A stretch of DNA of 64,000 nucleotides from assembly GCA_035628505.1 (NCBI GenBank), contig DASPJR010000117.1, positions 26,711-90,710 on the forward strand. Direction: 5' to 3'. Under the pieces are notes generated by a model, which worked only from the letters and a program-made list of their open reading frames with translations, had not been told where the DNA came from and made no database searches. Every line of letters starts with the position of its first letter. Position 1 is the first letter of the stretch. Origin of the DNA: DASPJR01 sp035628505. Lineage in GTDB: Bacteria; Planctomycetota; SZUA-567; H5-PLA8. The position numbers were made by a program, and so were the translations under genes. Positions 16,034-24,563 of the stretch are shown in pieces.

Positions 16034-16495
16034 ATGACAGAGCGCGAAAAGGACGAGATCACCGATCACGAGCTGGCGCGCGTCGGCGAGTCGCTCGCGA
16101 GATTGTCTCCTGAAAAGCCGCCGCACGATCTGGTGGCCCGCACACTGGAGCGGATCTCCCAGGAGTACAAGCCCGTAAAGCGCGTGTTCTTCCTGCTGCG
16201 GCCGATCACCCATCCGCTCGCCCGCCTGGCGGCGGCTGCCACGATCATCCTGACGCTCAGCCCGCTGACTGACATCACGGTCGCCGATCACCTGGGCAGC
16301 AACATCGAATCGCGTATTATTGGCCGGCACGCTACCGACCGCATCGAGCTTTTCGTTGATAAGCTGCTGGTGCGCAATGGAGCTCCCGCGTACACGCAGG
16401 AAGATCTCGACGCGGTCATCGGCATTCCACGCCCGGTCTTCATGCCCGTCCGGCAGCGTGGCTCCGGCCAGACCGTAAAAAACAGTCAGATCTGA
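16034..16495 (+). CDS. Small single-span membrane protein, candidate anti-sigma factor
   Basis: A 153-residue protein 64 bases downstream of the sigma factor, with AAGGAG before the ATG at 16034. The first about 50 residues are polar and cytoplasmic in character (LARVGESLARLSPEKPPHDLVARTLERI), a membrane span follows at about 56-74 (HPLARLAAAATIILTLSPL), and the rest is probably periplasmic. The position and topology are those of an ECF anti-sigma factor. The zinc-binding HxxxCxxC motif of the ZAS family is absent. The role is inferred from context; a gene followed by a strong terminator closes the operon. Confidence 0.6.
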   Translation: MTEREKDEITDHELARVGESLARLSPEKPPHDLVARTLERISQEYKPVKRVFFLLRPITHPLARLAAAATIILTLSPLTDITVADHLGSNIESRIIGRHATDRIELFVDKLLVRNGAPAYTQEDLDAVIGIPRPVFMPVRQRGSGQTVKNSQI

Positions 16496-16522
16496 TCGAC
16501 AGAGGCCTTAGCAGCACCCGTT

Positions 16523-16551
16523 GCGGCGTGATTTTCTCACGCCGCTTTTTT
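16523..16551 (+). terminator. Intrinsic terminator of the sigma factor operon
   Basis: GCGGCGTGA (16523-16531), a TTTTC loop and TCACGCCGC (16537-16545) form a perfect nine-pair stem followed by six T residues. The T tract reaches the stop codon of the convergent permease gene. Confidence 0.92.
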
Positions 16552-18391
16552 ACGCGTGAATCAGCAGCGGGATGCTCTGAGGCAGGTAATTGATAACTTC
16601 CTGCAGAACGTCGCCTTTGAGCGTTTTCCAGAGCGCACCGCGTTGAGAGACGCCCATCAGCACCGCGTCGACTCCCAGGGTTGCCGCGTGATCGAGGATG
16701 AGTTCGGCCGGCGAATCGTGTACGGCGTAGAGCGGCACCATGGGTACGCCTGCCGCATCGCACAGCTTACGCGCCTCGGCGAAGATCTTCTGCGCCTCCG
16801 GATCATTCGCCAGCGTCATGCTTTCAGCGCCAACTTTCTTGCCGCGTTCACGGAATGCGAGCGCGATTTCGCGTACAAACAAGACGAATAGCGCCGCCTT
16901 CTTGTCCTTCGCATAGCTGACGGCAAACTTGAACAGCTTGGGATGCCCGCGCGTAGGCACCAGCAGGCGCGGCATGGAAAGCGGAATAGCCGCATGCGGC
17001 TCGTGTTCGGCCGCAGGCTTGGGCGCTTCAGCCGCTTCCGCCGGTGCAGGCGCGGCGGCAGGCTTGGGCCTTGGTCGGGCTGCCTGGCGAGCCAGCAGTC
17101 CGGCGCCGAGCATCAGCGCAGCGAACAGCAGCGCTTCAAGCTTCTGAATGGCAATCGTCACCTCGATGCCGGCAACCAGTACGCCGACGCCGATCAACGC
17201 CGTTCTTTCCCACTTGGCAAATTCCAGATTGAAATTCGTGCCGCAGGCCAGCAGGTTAATCATGATGGCGCCGACGACGCCGATGGCGTAAAGCCCCGCA
17301 AGGACTTCTGTATTGGCTCCGACGATCAGCAGCACGGTTGTCGGTACCACCGTGGCAAAGAGCAGTCCTACCCAGGGTACGCCGAACTGGTTGAGCTTCG
17401 TAAAGACGTTCGGCAGCTCTTTGTCGCGCGCCAGAAGGTAGGTGACGCTGACCATGCCCCCGATTGCAGTATTCGTGGCCGACAGCAGCAGTAATCCAAA
17501 AAACACGGACGAAATTGAGGCAAACCACGGGGCGACATAATGCGCCGCCAGCAGCTTGACCATATGATCGCGCAGATCCGCTCGTTCAGCCTCGGGAATT
17601 ACATTGCCGCTCGCGTCGATCAGCTGTGCCGGATCGCCCACGGCCTTGACGTCCATGAGTTGGGGCAGGGAGTTCATGGCGTACGCCATCACAAGGTTGA
17701 GAAGGACCACTTCGGCGAGCACGATCAGGATCGCTTTGCGTGCGTTCTTGGCAACGGGCTCGGCCATAATGCCCGTCATATTCGCAATCGCCTCAACGCC
17801 CGAGAGGGCCAGAATGACGTTTACGAAATGGCCCCACTGATGACCGACGCTCTCCTGCGGCGCCTGGATCAGCGGGCTGCCGGATTTTGCGAAGCAGAAG
17901 ATGCCAATAATAAGGAAGAAGAGGGCAGACAGCACCCCGACGACCAGCGCCAGAACGCCGACGCGGCGCGGGCCAACTACGTTGATGGCTCCCAGCGCAA
18001 CAATGGCAATGAGTGCCAGAACCCAGGCGACATTAGCGTCCACGCTGTGCGGCAGCATGTAGCGGAAGCCCTCGTACGCGCTTAGCGCCGCCGTGACCGT
18101 GTAATCTGCAATCAAGAGAAGTGCGCCAATGACGCCCAGCGTCGCTGAGCGCTGCTTGGCTGCGGAGTAAACGCCGCCACCGTCCGGAAAGTGCGCACAG
18201 ATAATCGTGTACGCCAACCCGACGAGCGTTACCAGAAGACACATCGCCGCGACGTACCAGAACGAAGCATGGCCTGACATGACGAAGGCCAGGCCGAGCA
18301 CGTAAAGCCGCGAAGTGCCCCAATCACCGAAGAGTAACCCCGCTGCGTGGTACCACCGCAATTCACGAGGCCGTTCACTGATGCTGTGCAA
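16550..18391 (-). CDS. APC-superfamily permease with C-terminal Usp-like domain (KimA/YdaO-type architecture)
   Basis: A 613-residue inner-membrane transporter. Residues about 10-440 form some twelve hydrophobic segments with APC-like features (FPDGGGVYSAAKQRSATLG, NMTGIMAEPVAKNARKAI). A Pro/Ala/Glu linker (about 440-475) leads to a cytoplasmic universal-stress-protein-like domain (from MPRLLVPTRGHPKLFKFAV to PQSIPLLIHA). Bacillus KimA, a high-affinity potassium importer, has the same two-part layout and nearly the same length. The upstream leader carries a c-di-AMP riboswitch, which in known cases controls potassium and osmolyte transport. Potassium uptake is therefore the best guess, but an amino acid substrate is not excluded. 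The start is TTG at 18391, with AGGAG nine bases upstream. Confidence 0.85.
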   Translation of the reverse strand: MHSISERPRELRWYHAAGLLFGDWGTSRLYVLGLAFVMSGHASFWYVAAMCLLVTLVGLAYTIICAHFPDGGGVYSAAKQRSATLGVIGALLLIADYTVTAALSAYEGFRYMLPHSVDANVAWVLALIAIVALGAINVVGPRRVGVLALVVGVLSALFFLIIGIFCFAKSGSPLIQAPQESVGHQWGHFVNVILALSGVEAIANMTGIMAEPVAKNARKAILIVLAEVVLLNLVMAYAMNSLPQLMDVKAVGDPAQLIDASGNVIPEAERADLRDHMVKLLAAHYVAPWFASISSVFFGLLLLSATNTAIGGMVSVTYLLARDKELPNVFTKLNQFGVPWVGLLFATVVPTTVLLIVGANTEVLAGLYAIGVVGAIMINLLACGTNFNLEFAKWERTALIGVGVLVAGIEVTIAIQKLEALLFAALMLGAGLLARQAARPRPKPAAAPAPAEAAEAPKPAAEHEPHAAIPLSMPRLLVPTRGHPKLFKFAVSYAKDKKAALFVLFVREIALAFRERGKKVGAESMTLANDPEAQKIFAEARKLCDAAGVPMVPLYAVHDSPAELILDHAATLGVDAVLMGVSQRGALWKTLKGDVLQEVINYLPQSIPLLIHA

Positions 18392-18427
18392 GTCGAAACA
18401 CTCCTAAACCCAGCTCACGTTTCGCCG

Positions 18428-18448
18428 GTCAAAAATGAACTTTGACCT
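18428..18448 (-). promoter_or_regulatory. Hairpin in the permease leader upstream of the ribosome site
   Basis: GGTCAAA and TTTGACC form a seven-pair stem with a seven-base loop, about 25 bases upstream of the Shine-Dalgarno sequence. No T tract follows. It may belong to the expression platform of the riboswitch, but this is not demonstrated. Confidence 0.4.
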
Positions 18449-18588
18449 GTAACGCCACACACAACAATCCGCCTCAGCGCTCCCTCAACGTACAGGAGAA
18501 CGGAAGAACAACTGGGGCTGTTGAGTATGATGGGAAATCCCGAGCGTCAAAGATGGGGCGTGAACGATTGCCGGACGCCCTGAATAAT

Positions 18589-18735
18589 GCCTACGAGGTT
18601 AGCTGACGGGTTAGGGACTTCAGGTACCCTCGAGGCCTGTTTCCTGCTCCAATTACGAAGCTCAAAACGGCCACGTTCACCCCACACTCTGGTTCCCCCG
18701 TTCTGACTCGCGACACGGGTCAGACTCGGCTTTCC
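18589..18735 (-). promoter_or_regulatory. c-di-AMP riboswitch (ydaO/yuaA class) in the leader of the permease gene
   Basis: On the minus strand the leader shows the conserved blocks of the ydaO aptamer in the right order. These are ACGGGGGAACC (around 18700-18691), GGGGTGAACG (18683-18674), and the 3' block GTCAGCTAACCTCGTAGGC (18607-18589). GCCGAG at about 18730 can pair with the 3' end to close the aptamer. The family binds cyclic di-AMP and usually switches its gene off when the ligand is high. About 200 nucleotides separate the aptamer from the start codon. No terminator with a T tract is visible there, so control may be translational or use a less obvious fold. Confidence 0.92.
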
Positions 18736-18746
18736 AACAGAGAAAC

Positions 18747-18775
18747 ACTATACAATATCACGGCTGAGAAGTCAA
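18747..18775 (-). promoter_or_regulatory. Promoter of the riboswitch-permease transcript
   Basis: On the minus strand TTGACT (18775-18770) and TATAGT (18752-18747) are separated by exactly 17 bases, close to the housekeeping consensus. The predicted start, near 18740, lies just upstream of the aptamer. Confidence 0.82.
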
Positions 18776-18858
18776 TCGGCACTGGTGCATGCCGAGAAGA
18801 TGGTTGATTTGAGCAGCACACGGCAATAGTGTGTGCCTCAAGGTAAAAGGTGTCCTGC

Positions 18859-19734
18859 ATGGAATTGAAGGCCTACGCCAAGATAAACTGGGATTTACAC
18901 ATCCTGGGCAAGCGCCCGGACGGCTTTCACGAACTGGACAGCGTCTTCGTTAACGTCAGTCTCCATGATACTTTACAGCTTGAACCGGCATCAGAAATCT
19001 GCTTCGAGTGCAGCGATCCAAGTTTGCCAACGGACGACAGCAATCTGGTCGTTAAAGCAGCAAAACTTCTGGCGAAAGCCGCTGCCATCGATAAGGGCGC
19101 TTTTATTCGCCTGAGTAAGAACATCCCAGCAGGCGGAGGAATGGGTGGGGGCTCCAGCGATGCGGCTTCGACGCTGCTGGGGTTGAACAAGCTGTGGGGA
19201 CTTGATTGGCCGATTGAACGGCTTGAGCCATTGGCGGCTGAGCTGGGGAGCGATGTTACTTTCTTTCTCCATGGCGGCTGGCGGCATTGCTGCGGCCGTG
19301 GGGAGATCGTGAAAGCAATACCTGACGCGCAGACTCTACCTTCCGTCAGTTTATTGCTGGTGTTGCCAAGTCTTCACGTATCTACTCCGGCTGTGTATAA
19401 ACAATTAAATGCGCCGGTCTGGGATGGAAAAAGTGGTAAGCGAAGCTTGACAGAATTCTCGCATCAACTTAAGTTGTTTTTAGATAGCAAGAAGCGTGAA
19501 CATCTGGGATTGCGCAACGATCTGACGCTGGCAGCCAAGCGCGTTGAGCCCCGGCTGGAGCACGTGCAGAAAGTGTTGGAGGCGGCTTATCCCGGGCGCT
19601 GGCTCATGTCAGGAAGCGGAGCGGTGCATTTTATTATCACTTCCGCAGATGATGACGGCTCTTCGCTCAGGAAGATGTTCACACAGCAGACTCCAAGAGT
19701 TCGAGTAATCACCGCGACGACAGTTGCACCTTGA
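18859..19734 (+). CDS. ispE: 4-diphosphocytidyl-2-C-methyl-D-erythritol kinase
   Basis: IspE phosphorylates CDP-methylerythritol in the non-mevalonate isoprenoid pathway. The 291-residue GHMP kinase has the N-terminal substrate segment AYAKINWDLHILGKRPDGFHEL with the catalytic Lys, the ATP-binding glycine loop IPAGGGMGGGSSDAAS (about residues 92-107), the catalytic Asp in LGSDVTFFLHGG, and a C-terminal MSGSGAVHF. The ATG at 18859 is used because AAGGTG lies seven bases upstream; an in-frame GTG at 18850 is less well placed. spoVG follows on the same strand, echoing the ispE to spoVG neighbourhood of Firmicutes. Confidence 0.93.
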   Translation: MELKAYAKINWDLHILGKRPDGFHELDSVFVNVSLHDTLQLEPASEICFECSDPSLPTDDSNLVVKAAKLLAKAAAIDKGAFIRLSKNIPAGGGMGGGSSDAASTLLGLNKLWGLDWPIERLEPLAAELGSDVTFFLHGGWRHCCGRGEIVKAIPDAQTLPSVSLLLVLPSLHVSTPAVYKQLNAPVWDGKSGKRSLTEFSHQLKLFLDSKKREHLGLRNDLTLAAKRVEPRLEHVQKVLEAAYPGRWLMSGSGAVHFIITSADDDGSSLRKMFTQQTPRVRVITATTVAP

Positions 19735-19743
19735 TATTAAAAA

Positions 19744-19762
19744 TAGAGTAGTAAATACTCTA
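19744..19762 (+). terminator. AT-rich hairpin after ispE
   Basis: TAGAGTA, a five-base loop and TACTCTA form a perfect seven-pair stem nine bases past the ispE stop. There is no T tract, so it is a weak terminator or an RNA-stabilising or regulatory hairpin before spoVG. Confidence 0.35.
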
Positions 19763-19843
19763 AACTCGAATTCGGGTATTTAGCGGCGGAATGTTTCCGC
19801 ATGCATTGTAGTGTATTAGTATTAGAATAAGGTGCCGACTATT

Positions 19844-20422
19844 ATGGTCGTTACAGAAGTAAAAATTAAATTAGTACCAAATTCAGACAGTAAATTATTG
19901 GCATTTGCAAGCGTGACATTCGATCGCTGCTTTGTCGTTCGCGATATCAAGATCATCCAGGGCAACAAGTCGCACTTCGTAGCGATGCCCAGCCGGAAGA
20001 TCACTGATCACTGCAAGAAGTGCGGCGCGAAAAATCATCTCCAGGCGCTCTTCTGCAACCATTGCGGCACGCGCCTGCCGGAAAAGCGCACTCGCCCGGA
20101 TGGGCGCGGCCGGGCCAAACTGCATGCCGATATTGCGCACCCGATCAACGTGCGCTGCAGGCAGGATATCCAGGAAGCGATCCTCAAGGGCTACATGGAA
20201 GAACTGGAGCGCTCACGGCAGCCGGGCTATGTTCCCACGTCCTATGATGACTTCGATGCTGGTCCGGAGGAGATGGAAGAGGCCGAAGCGCCGCTAACGA
20301 GCGATGGAGCACGTACGGAAGCCGGCGGTTCGGAACAGAAGCAGCCGCAGGCTGCCAAGGCAAAGCCCGCAGACCCGTCCAAAGGGCCGGCGGATGCGGG
20401 GGGCTTCGGAATTCTGGGCTGA
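19844..20422 (+). CDS. spoVG: SpoVG family protein with inserted zinc ribbon and acidic tail
   Basis: A 192-residue protein. The SpoVG fold is clear: VTEVKIKLVPNSDSKLLAFA, then FVVRDIKIIQG, FVAMPSRK, and after an interruption HADIAHPINVRCRQDIQEAIL. SpoVG proteins of Firmicutes bind nucleic acids and affect septation and gene expression. Between FVAMPS and DIAHPIN sits an insertion of about 40 residues bearing four cysteines (57, 60, 71, 74: CKKC and CNHC), a zinc-ribbon pattern. A further about 65 residues at the C-terminus are acidic and Pro/Ala-rich. The ATG at 19844 has AAGGTG nine bases upstream. An in-frame GTG at 19832 would add four residues. Confidence 0.88.
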   Translation: MVVTEVKIKLVPNSDSKLLAFASVTFDRCFVVRDIKIIQGNKSHFVAMPSRKITDHCKKCGAKNHLQALFCNHCGTRLPEKRTRPDGRGRAKLHADIAHPINVRCRQDIQEAILKGYMEELERSRQPGYVPTSYDDFDAGPEEMEEAEAPLTSDGARTEAGGSEQKQPQAAKAKPADPSKGPADAGGFGILG

Positions 20423-20445
20423 TGGACGTTCGAAGCGGCCTGAGT

Positions 20446-21555
20446 TCAGTGCCTGAAGAAAGCCATGACGACTTCGAAAACAATCAGCAGCACAATCATC
20501 GCTTCCAGGATCAGCATCTGCCGTCCGTTGATTTCCGATAGCACACTCTGATACAGATCATTCAGCGTCGCCAGCTTTTCCTCGACTGTCTTATGATAGT
20601 CGGAAATATGCAGCTTCTCAGCCAGTCCCATATAAACGCGCGCAATGTACCAGTCGCCGAAAAACTTCGCCGTGTTTGCAATCTCATCCGTCACTTTCGC
20701 AAGATCCATCCGCACTTCGGACAGATCGCGTACCATCTCGCGCGCTCGGGCGGTGGAGATCATCGGCCCCTTGGAGAGCCGCTCATAATCCTCGTAGCCT
20801 TTCTCCAGCGTCATATCTAAATATTGATCGTACTTGCGAAGTGCCAGAAGCTGCAGGTTCGCCACTTCAAAGATGTACAGGATGTCCTCGTACTGGCCAT
20901 TGGGCTCAATAATGAACCCGGCATCCCAGTCGGCGATGACCAGGTCGTCCTGATAGTAGTTCGACCAGTTCTTCAGCGTGTCGTCAATCTCCATCGAAGA
21001 GAGGCGGTCAAAGCTCTGCTCGCCGATCAGCAGCCCGGCAACTTGCGCGCGTTCGTTATGCAGCGCGTACTCTGCTCCGCCGGGAACTTCAGTCAGGCAG
21101 TACGTGGTGTAGCTTTCAGGATCGACTGGAACATCGAAAATTTCGTCGAAAGCCGTTTCCAGCCGCGGCGAGACCTCTTCGAGGATCAGTGCAAACACCT
21201 GCGAGCGCCGGACGAGCTTGCCGCGGCAATACAGCTGTGCGGAGGTAAAGCGGCCCAGTTCGCTCAGTTTTTCGCCGCGAGCCGGGATGCGCAGCATCAG
21301 CGCCAGCGCGCCAACCTCGTACAGTCGCGCCGACACGGCAACAGGTGTATCGTCTTCAAGCTTCAGATCCAGCTTGAGAGCGGAAAGGTTCAGCGCGACC
21401 GGCGCGGCGAAACTGACATATTCAGGTGCAGCATGCTTGGTATGAACCGTTCCGGCGTCAATCATATCTGCCAGCAGTGTGCGCGCCTTCTTCATCTCGA
21501 TCGTGCCACGCAGGTTGAAGACGCGCTGAAAAACAACTTCCCCGGTAATTGCCAT
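20446..21555 (-). CDS. RMD1/DUF155 family membrane protein
   Basis: A 369-residue protein of the RMD1 (DUF155) family, recognised from the central segment IADWDAGFIIEP, where the DWD pattern is characteristic, followed by EVANLQLLALRKYDQYLD and a helical region ending in one C-terminal membrane span (MLILEAMIVLLIVFEVVMAFF). Family members include yeast Rmd1 and mitochondrial Rmd8; bacterial homologues have no settled function. The tail-anchored topology puts most of the protein in the cytoplasm. It is convergent with spoVG, with 23 bases between stops. Confidence 0.78.
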   Translation of the reverse strand: MAITGEVVFQRVFNLRGTIEMKKARTLLADMIDAGTVHTKHAAPEYVSFAAPVALNLSALKLDLKLEDDTPVAVSARLYEVGALALMLRIPARGEKLSELGRFTSAQLYCRGKLVRRSQVFALILEEVSPRLETAFDEIFDVPVDPESYTTYCLTEVPGGAEYALHNERAQVAGLLIGEQSFDRLSSMEIDDTLKNWSNYYQDDLVIADWDAGFIIEPNGQYEDILYIFEVANLQLLALRKYDQYLDMTLEKGYEDYERLSKGPMISTARAREMVRDLSEVRMDLAKVTDEIANTAKFFGDWYIARVYMGLAEKLHISDYHKTVEEKLATLNDLYQSVLSEINGRQMLILEAMIVLLIVFEVVMAFFRH

Positions 21556-21659
21556 GATTGCACAAAATCCAATTTTCGATGTTAGAGATTTCTCGTCCTT
21601 GGTAGTTTACCTTATGTCACATCCGAGGCAGGGAAAAACCCATTTCGAGGAACACGCGA

Positions 21660-22571
21660 GTGAAAAAGGGCATCACGTATTGGTCGTTTGAAGGCGGGCT
21701 CGAGGGCAAGGCGGATACTGAAGCAGTTATGAAGCAGGCGAAGGCAGCTGGCTTCGACAGCATTGAACTCGCTGTGCCCGGTGGCGCGCTCAGCTTTGAC
21801 AGCAGCGAAGCGCAGTGCAGTGATATCGCAAGGCTGGCCAAGTCCATCGGCATTGAAATCAGCTCCGTGGCCACCGGCGTTTACTGGGGAACCTCGCTGA
21901 CCGCGAACGATCCGGCTGTGCGCAAGCAGGCCGTCGAGTACACAAAGAAGCTTCTGCAGATCGCGCGCTGGCTCGGCACTGACGCCATCCTGGTCGTGCC
22001 TGGAGCTGTGGATGTGTTTTTCGACCCCAAGGCCGAGCACATCCCATACGCGGAGTGTTACAAGCGTTCGCAGCAGAGTTTGAAGGCCTGCGTGAAGACG
22101 GCCGAAAAGCTGAAAGTCAGCATCTGCCTGGAGAACGTCTGGAACAAGTTCCTGCTTTCGCCCATCGAATACCGCGACTTCATCGACAGCTTCGATTCCC
22201 GCTACGTGAAGAGCTATTTCGATTGCGGCAACGTACGGCTGACCGGATTTCCCGAACACTGGATCGAACTGCTCGGCCGCCGCATCGGACGCGTGCACTG
22301 GAAAGATTTCAAATTCGTCTTCTATGGCGGCGGCGAAACAGGCGATGCCGCACCAATCGCGGAAGGCTGCCGTAAGATCGCAGCCGGCAGCAGCTGGGCG
22401 GGGGCGTACAGCTTCTGCGACCTGGGCGCTGGCGATGTGAACTGGAAAGCAGTGATGAGTTCGCTTAGAAAAGTACGTTATAACGCATACGTTACTGCGG
22501 AGATGCTTCCCTGGCGGCCGGGACTGCCCGAACAGGTCAGCCGGGATATGGGCAAACTCCTGAAACTCTAA
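21660..22571 (+). CDS. Sugar phosphate isomerase/epimerase (xylose isomerase-like TIM barrel)
   Basis: A 303-residue AP-endonuclease-2 superfamily barrel. Typical features are the opening KKGITYWSFEG, AAGFDSIELAVPGG (strand 2), LGTDAILVVPGAVD, the metal ligand regions VSICLENVWN and SYFDCGNV, and the late GRVHWKDFK. The start is GTG at 21660, with GAGG about ten bases upstream. The next gene, 128 bases downstream, is a Gfo/Idh/MocA dehydrogenase; this pairing is common in inositol and uncommon-sugar catabolism. The specific sugar is unknown. Confidence 0.85.
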   Translation: MKKGITYWSFEGGLEGKADTEAVMKQAKAAGFDSIELAVPGGALSFDSSEAQCSDIARLAKSIGIEISSVATGVYWGTSLTANDPAVRKQAVEYTKKLLQIARWLGTDAILVVPGAVDVFFDPKAEHIPYAECYKRSQQSLKACVKTAEKLKVSICLENVWNKFLLSPIEYRDFIDSFDSRYVKSYFDCGNVRLTGFPEHWIELLGRRIGRVHWKDFKFVFYGGGETGDAAPIAEGCRKIAAGSSWAGAYSFCDLGAGDVNWKAVMSSLRKVRYNAYVTAEMLPWRPGLPEQVSRDMGKLLKL

Positions 22572-22699
22572 GGCGGGGACTTTCAAACGTTTTCAATCGT
22601 GAGTGGAACTGGGTGAGTGATCCGGTTCAACCGAGGCATTTTCACTTTTTCTCTTAAGCGCGGCGGACGGCTTGCTGCGCGGCAAGGAGCAACAGAATC

Positions 22700-23737
22700 A
22701 TGGCAATTCGCGTGGGTGTGGTCGGCATCGGATTCATGGGCAAGACACACATTGGCATCTACGCCAAGAACAAGAAAGCCAAACTGCATGGCTACTGCGA
22801 TTTCGATCCGCGGCGTGCGGCGGGCAAATGGAATGAAGCGGCGGGAAACCTCGGCGGCGGTGACCTTGGCGTCGACCCGGCCACGCTGAAAGCCTACCGC
22901 AAACCTGAAGAGATGTTCGCTGATCCCGAAATCGACCTGGTCGACCTCTGTCTGCCGACGTACGTGCATGCCGAGTACGTCCTGAAGGCGCTCGCCGCGG
23001 GAAAGCATGTACTCTGCGAAAAGCCGCTGACGGTGGACCTCAAAGACGCCGAGCGCGTCGCCAAGGCCGCGAAGAAGGCCAAAGGCTTCATGATGCCGGC
23101 GCACTGCATGCGCTTCTGGCCTGAATGGGTGTGGCTCAAGCAGGCCGTTCAGTCGAAGAAGTTCGGCAATGTTCAGTCGGCCGTCTTCAGGCGCTTCGCC
23201 TCGACGCCGAAGTGGACCGCGAACAACTGGATCCTGCAGCCGGAGCTCTCCGGCTCGGCGCTCTTCGATCTGCATATCCATGACACCGATTTCGTGCGCT
23301 TCGTCTTCGGAGATCCCAAGGCTGTTTTCTCGGTCGGCAACGGCGGCAAAGCAACCAAGAACGGCATTGACCATGTCGTCACCAGCTACCTCTATCGCGA
23401 TCCGAAACTGGTCGTCGTCGCCGAAGGCGGATGGAATGCCGATCCGACGTATGGCTTCACGATGCGCTACACGGTCGTGTTCGACAAGGCCACGCTCGAT
23501 TTCGACATCGGCCGCGAAGGCAAAGTGCTGATGCTGCATAAGGCCGGCGCGAAAGAACCGGAAGTGGTGAGCGTTCCGGCTGTCAACGGCTGGGAAGAGG
23601 AGATCGATTATTTCCTGACCTGCATCCAGAAACGCCGCGCGCCGACGGTTACCACCGCCGCTGACGCCGTCGAATCGGTGCGCCTGGTTCACCTCGAACA
23701 GGAATCAGTTCGCAAACGCAAGATCATCAAGGTCTGA
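22700..23737 (+). CDS. Gfo/Idh/MocA family NAD(P)-dependent oxidoreductase
   Basis: A 345-residue dehydrogenase. The N-terminal Rossmann fold starts RVGVVGIGFMGKTHIGIYAK, with the family EKP motif at HVLCEKPLTVDL (about residues 107-118) supplying the conserved Lys. The C-terminal alpha/beta domain includes GSALFDLHIHDTDFVRFVFG. AAGGAG precedes the ATG at 22700. It probably acts with the isomerase-like gene upstream on the same sugar or cyclitol. A strong bidirectional terminator follows. Confidence 0.9.
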   Translation: MAIRVGVVGIGFMGKTHIGIYAKNKKAKLHGYCDFDPRRAAGKWNEAAGNLGGGDLGVDPATLKAYRKPEEMFADPEIDLVDLCLPTYVHAEYVLKALAAGKHVLCEKPLTVDLKDAERVAKAAKKAKGFMMPAHCMRFWPEWVWLKQAVQSKKFGNVQSAVFRRFASTPKWTANNWILQPELSGSALFDLHIHDTDFVRFVFGDPKAVFSVGNGGKATKNGIDHVVTSYLYRDPKLVVVAEGGWNADPTYGFTMRYTVVFDKATLDFDIGREGKVLMLHKAGAKEPEVVSVPAVNGWEEEIDYFLTCIQKRRAPTVTTAADAVESVRLVHLEQESVRKRKIIKV

Positions 23738-23762
23738 GATCGAGCCGTCTTCCACAAAACAG

Positions 23763-23792
23763 AAACGGGCAGCCGCGAAGGCTGCCCGTTTT
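23763..23792. terminator. Bidirectional intrinsic terminator
   Basis: AAACGGGCAGCC (23763-23774), a GCGAA loop and GGCTGCCCGTTT (23780-23791) form a perfect twelve-pair stem between convergent genes, with A and T runs on the two sides. Confidence 0.9.
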
Positions 23793-23810
23793 GCTGAACG
23801 TGCGTTTTTC

Positions 23811-24563
23811 TTATTCCACGAACTTGATGAAGGTAACTTTCAGATCCGCGCTGCCGCGCGTATGGCCAGCGGGGCATGCAATGTCCACTTTCTGCAGCAA
23901 CGCCTCAGGCTCGCGGCCGTTCAGTCCCGGCTGGGGAGGGGGATTCGACGAACCGGGCTTATCCGTAAAGAGGAAGCGGTGTTCTTCTGGTTTTTCTCTG
24001 CCAATCACGGGAACGAACATGGTCAGTTCAAGCGTCTTGATCTTCCGGTCGCCTTTGTTTTTGATCAGGAACGTGCCGGAGATGCGGTCGCCAATTTGTA
24101 CTGCGTTGCAGACCGAAAGATATTTCTCGTAGGTCAGGATCGCCGGCTCGGACTGCCGGCGATCGAAATCGGTAATCAGATCGGCCAGGTTATTCCCTTC
24201 GGGATCGAAGATCTCCGGCGCGGACGTCTTTCTCTTTGGTTTGGGCTCGGGCTGGTTGTGCGCGCTGTCTTCAATCTGAATTTCAGGCGCGGTAGGTGAG
24301 GGGACCCTGGCCTTGGTTGCCGGAGCGTTCGAAACGCGGGCATTCACTTTCACCCACAGCAGATTTCCGTTTTCGTCGCGTTCCAACCGGTAGAGTTCGC
24401 CCGTCTGCTTATCAAAACGCAGCGGATTTTTCCCGTCCTTGATGAGTTCGTACCGGTTCTCGTCGGCTTTATCGTCTTCGGCTGCCACTGAACCGCCGGC
24501 CAGCGCGGCACCGGCAAACAACACCACAAGGTGCCATGTGTATTGCGTGCTTCGCAGGCTCAT
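23811..24563 (-). CDS. Exported hypothetical protein
   Basis: A 250-residue protein with an N-terminal signal peptide (MSLRSTQYTWHLVVLFAGAALAGGSVAAEDD, cleaved near AAED). A polar mid-section is rich in Pro and Lys, and a C-terminal region (about 155-250) has a beta-sandwich-like pattern (DRISGTFLIKNKGDRKIKTLELTMFVPVI) that recalls Ig-like or accessory secretion domains. The ATG at 24563 is chosen because GGAGGCAGGG lies just upstream and it gives a normal signal peptide; an upstream ATG at 24629 would bury it. The function is not recognised. Confidence 0.6.
   Translation of the reverse strand: MSLRSTQYTWHLVVLFAGAALAGGSVAAEDDKADENRYELIKDGKNPLRFDKQTGELYRLERDENGNLLWVKVNARVSNAPATKARVPSPTAPEIQIEDSAHNQPEPKPKRKTSAPEIFDPEGNNLADLITDFDRRQSEPAILTYEKYLSVCNAVQIGDRISGTFLIKNKGDRKIKTLELTMFVPVIGREKPEEHRFLFTDKPGSSNPPPQPGLNGREPEALLQKVDIACPAGHTRGSADLKVTFIKFVE

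Noticed and set aside
18589..18735. T-box or cobalamin riboswitch in the permease leader
   Set aside because: The conserved blocks match the ydaO/c-di-AMP class, and no T-box sequence or B12 box is visible.
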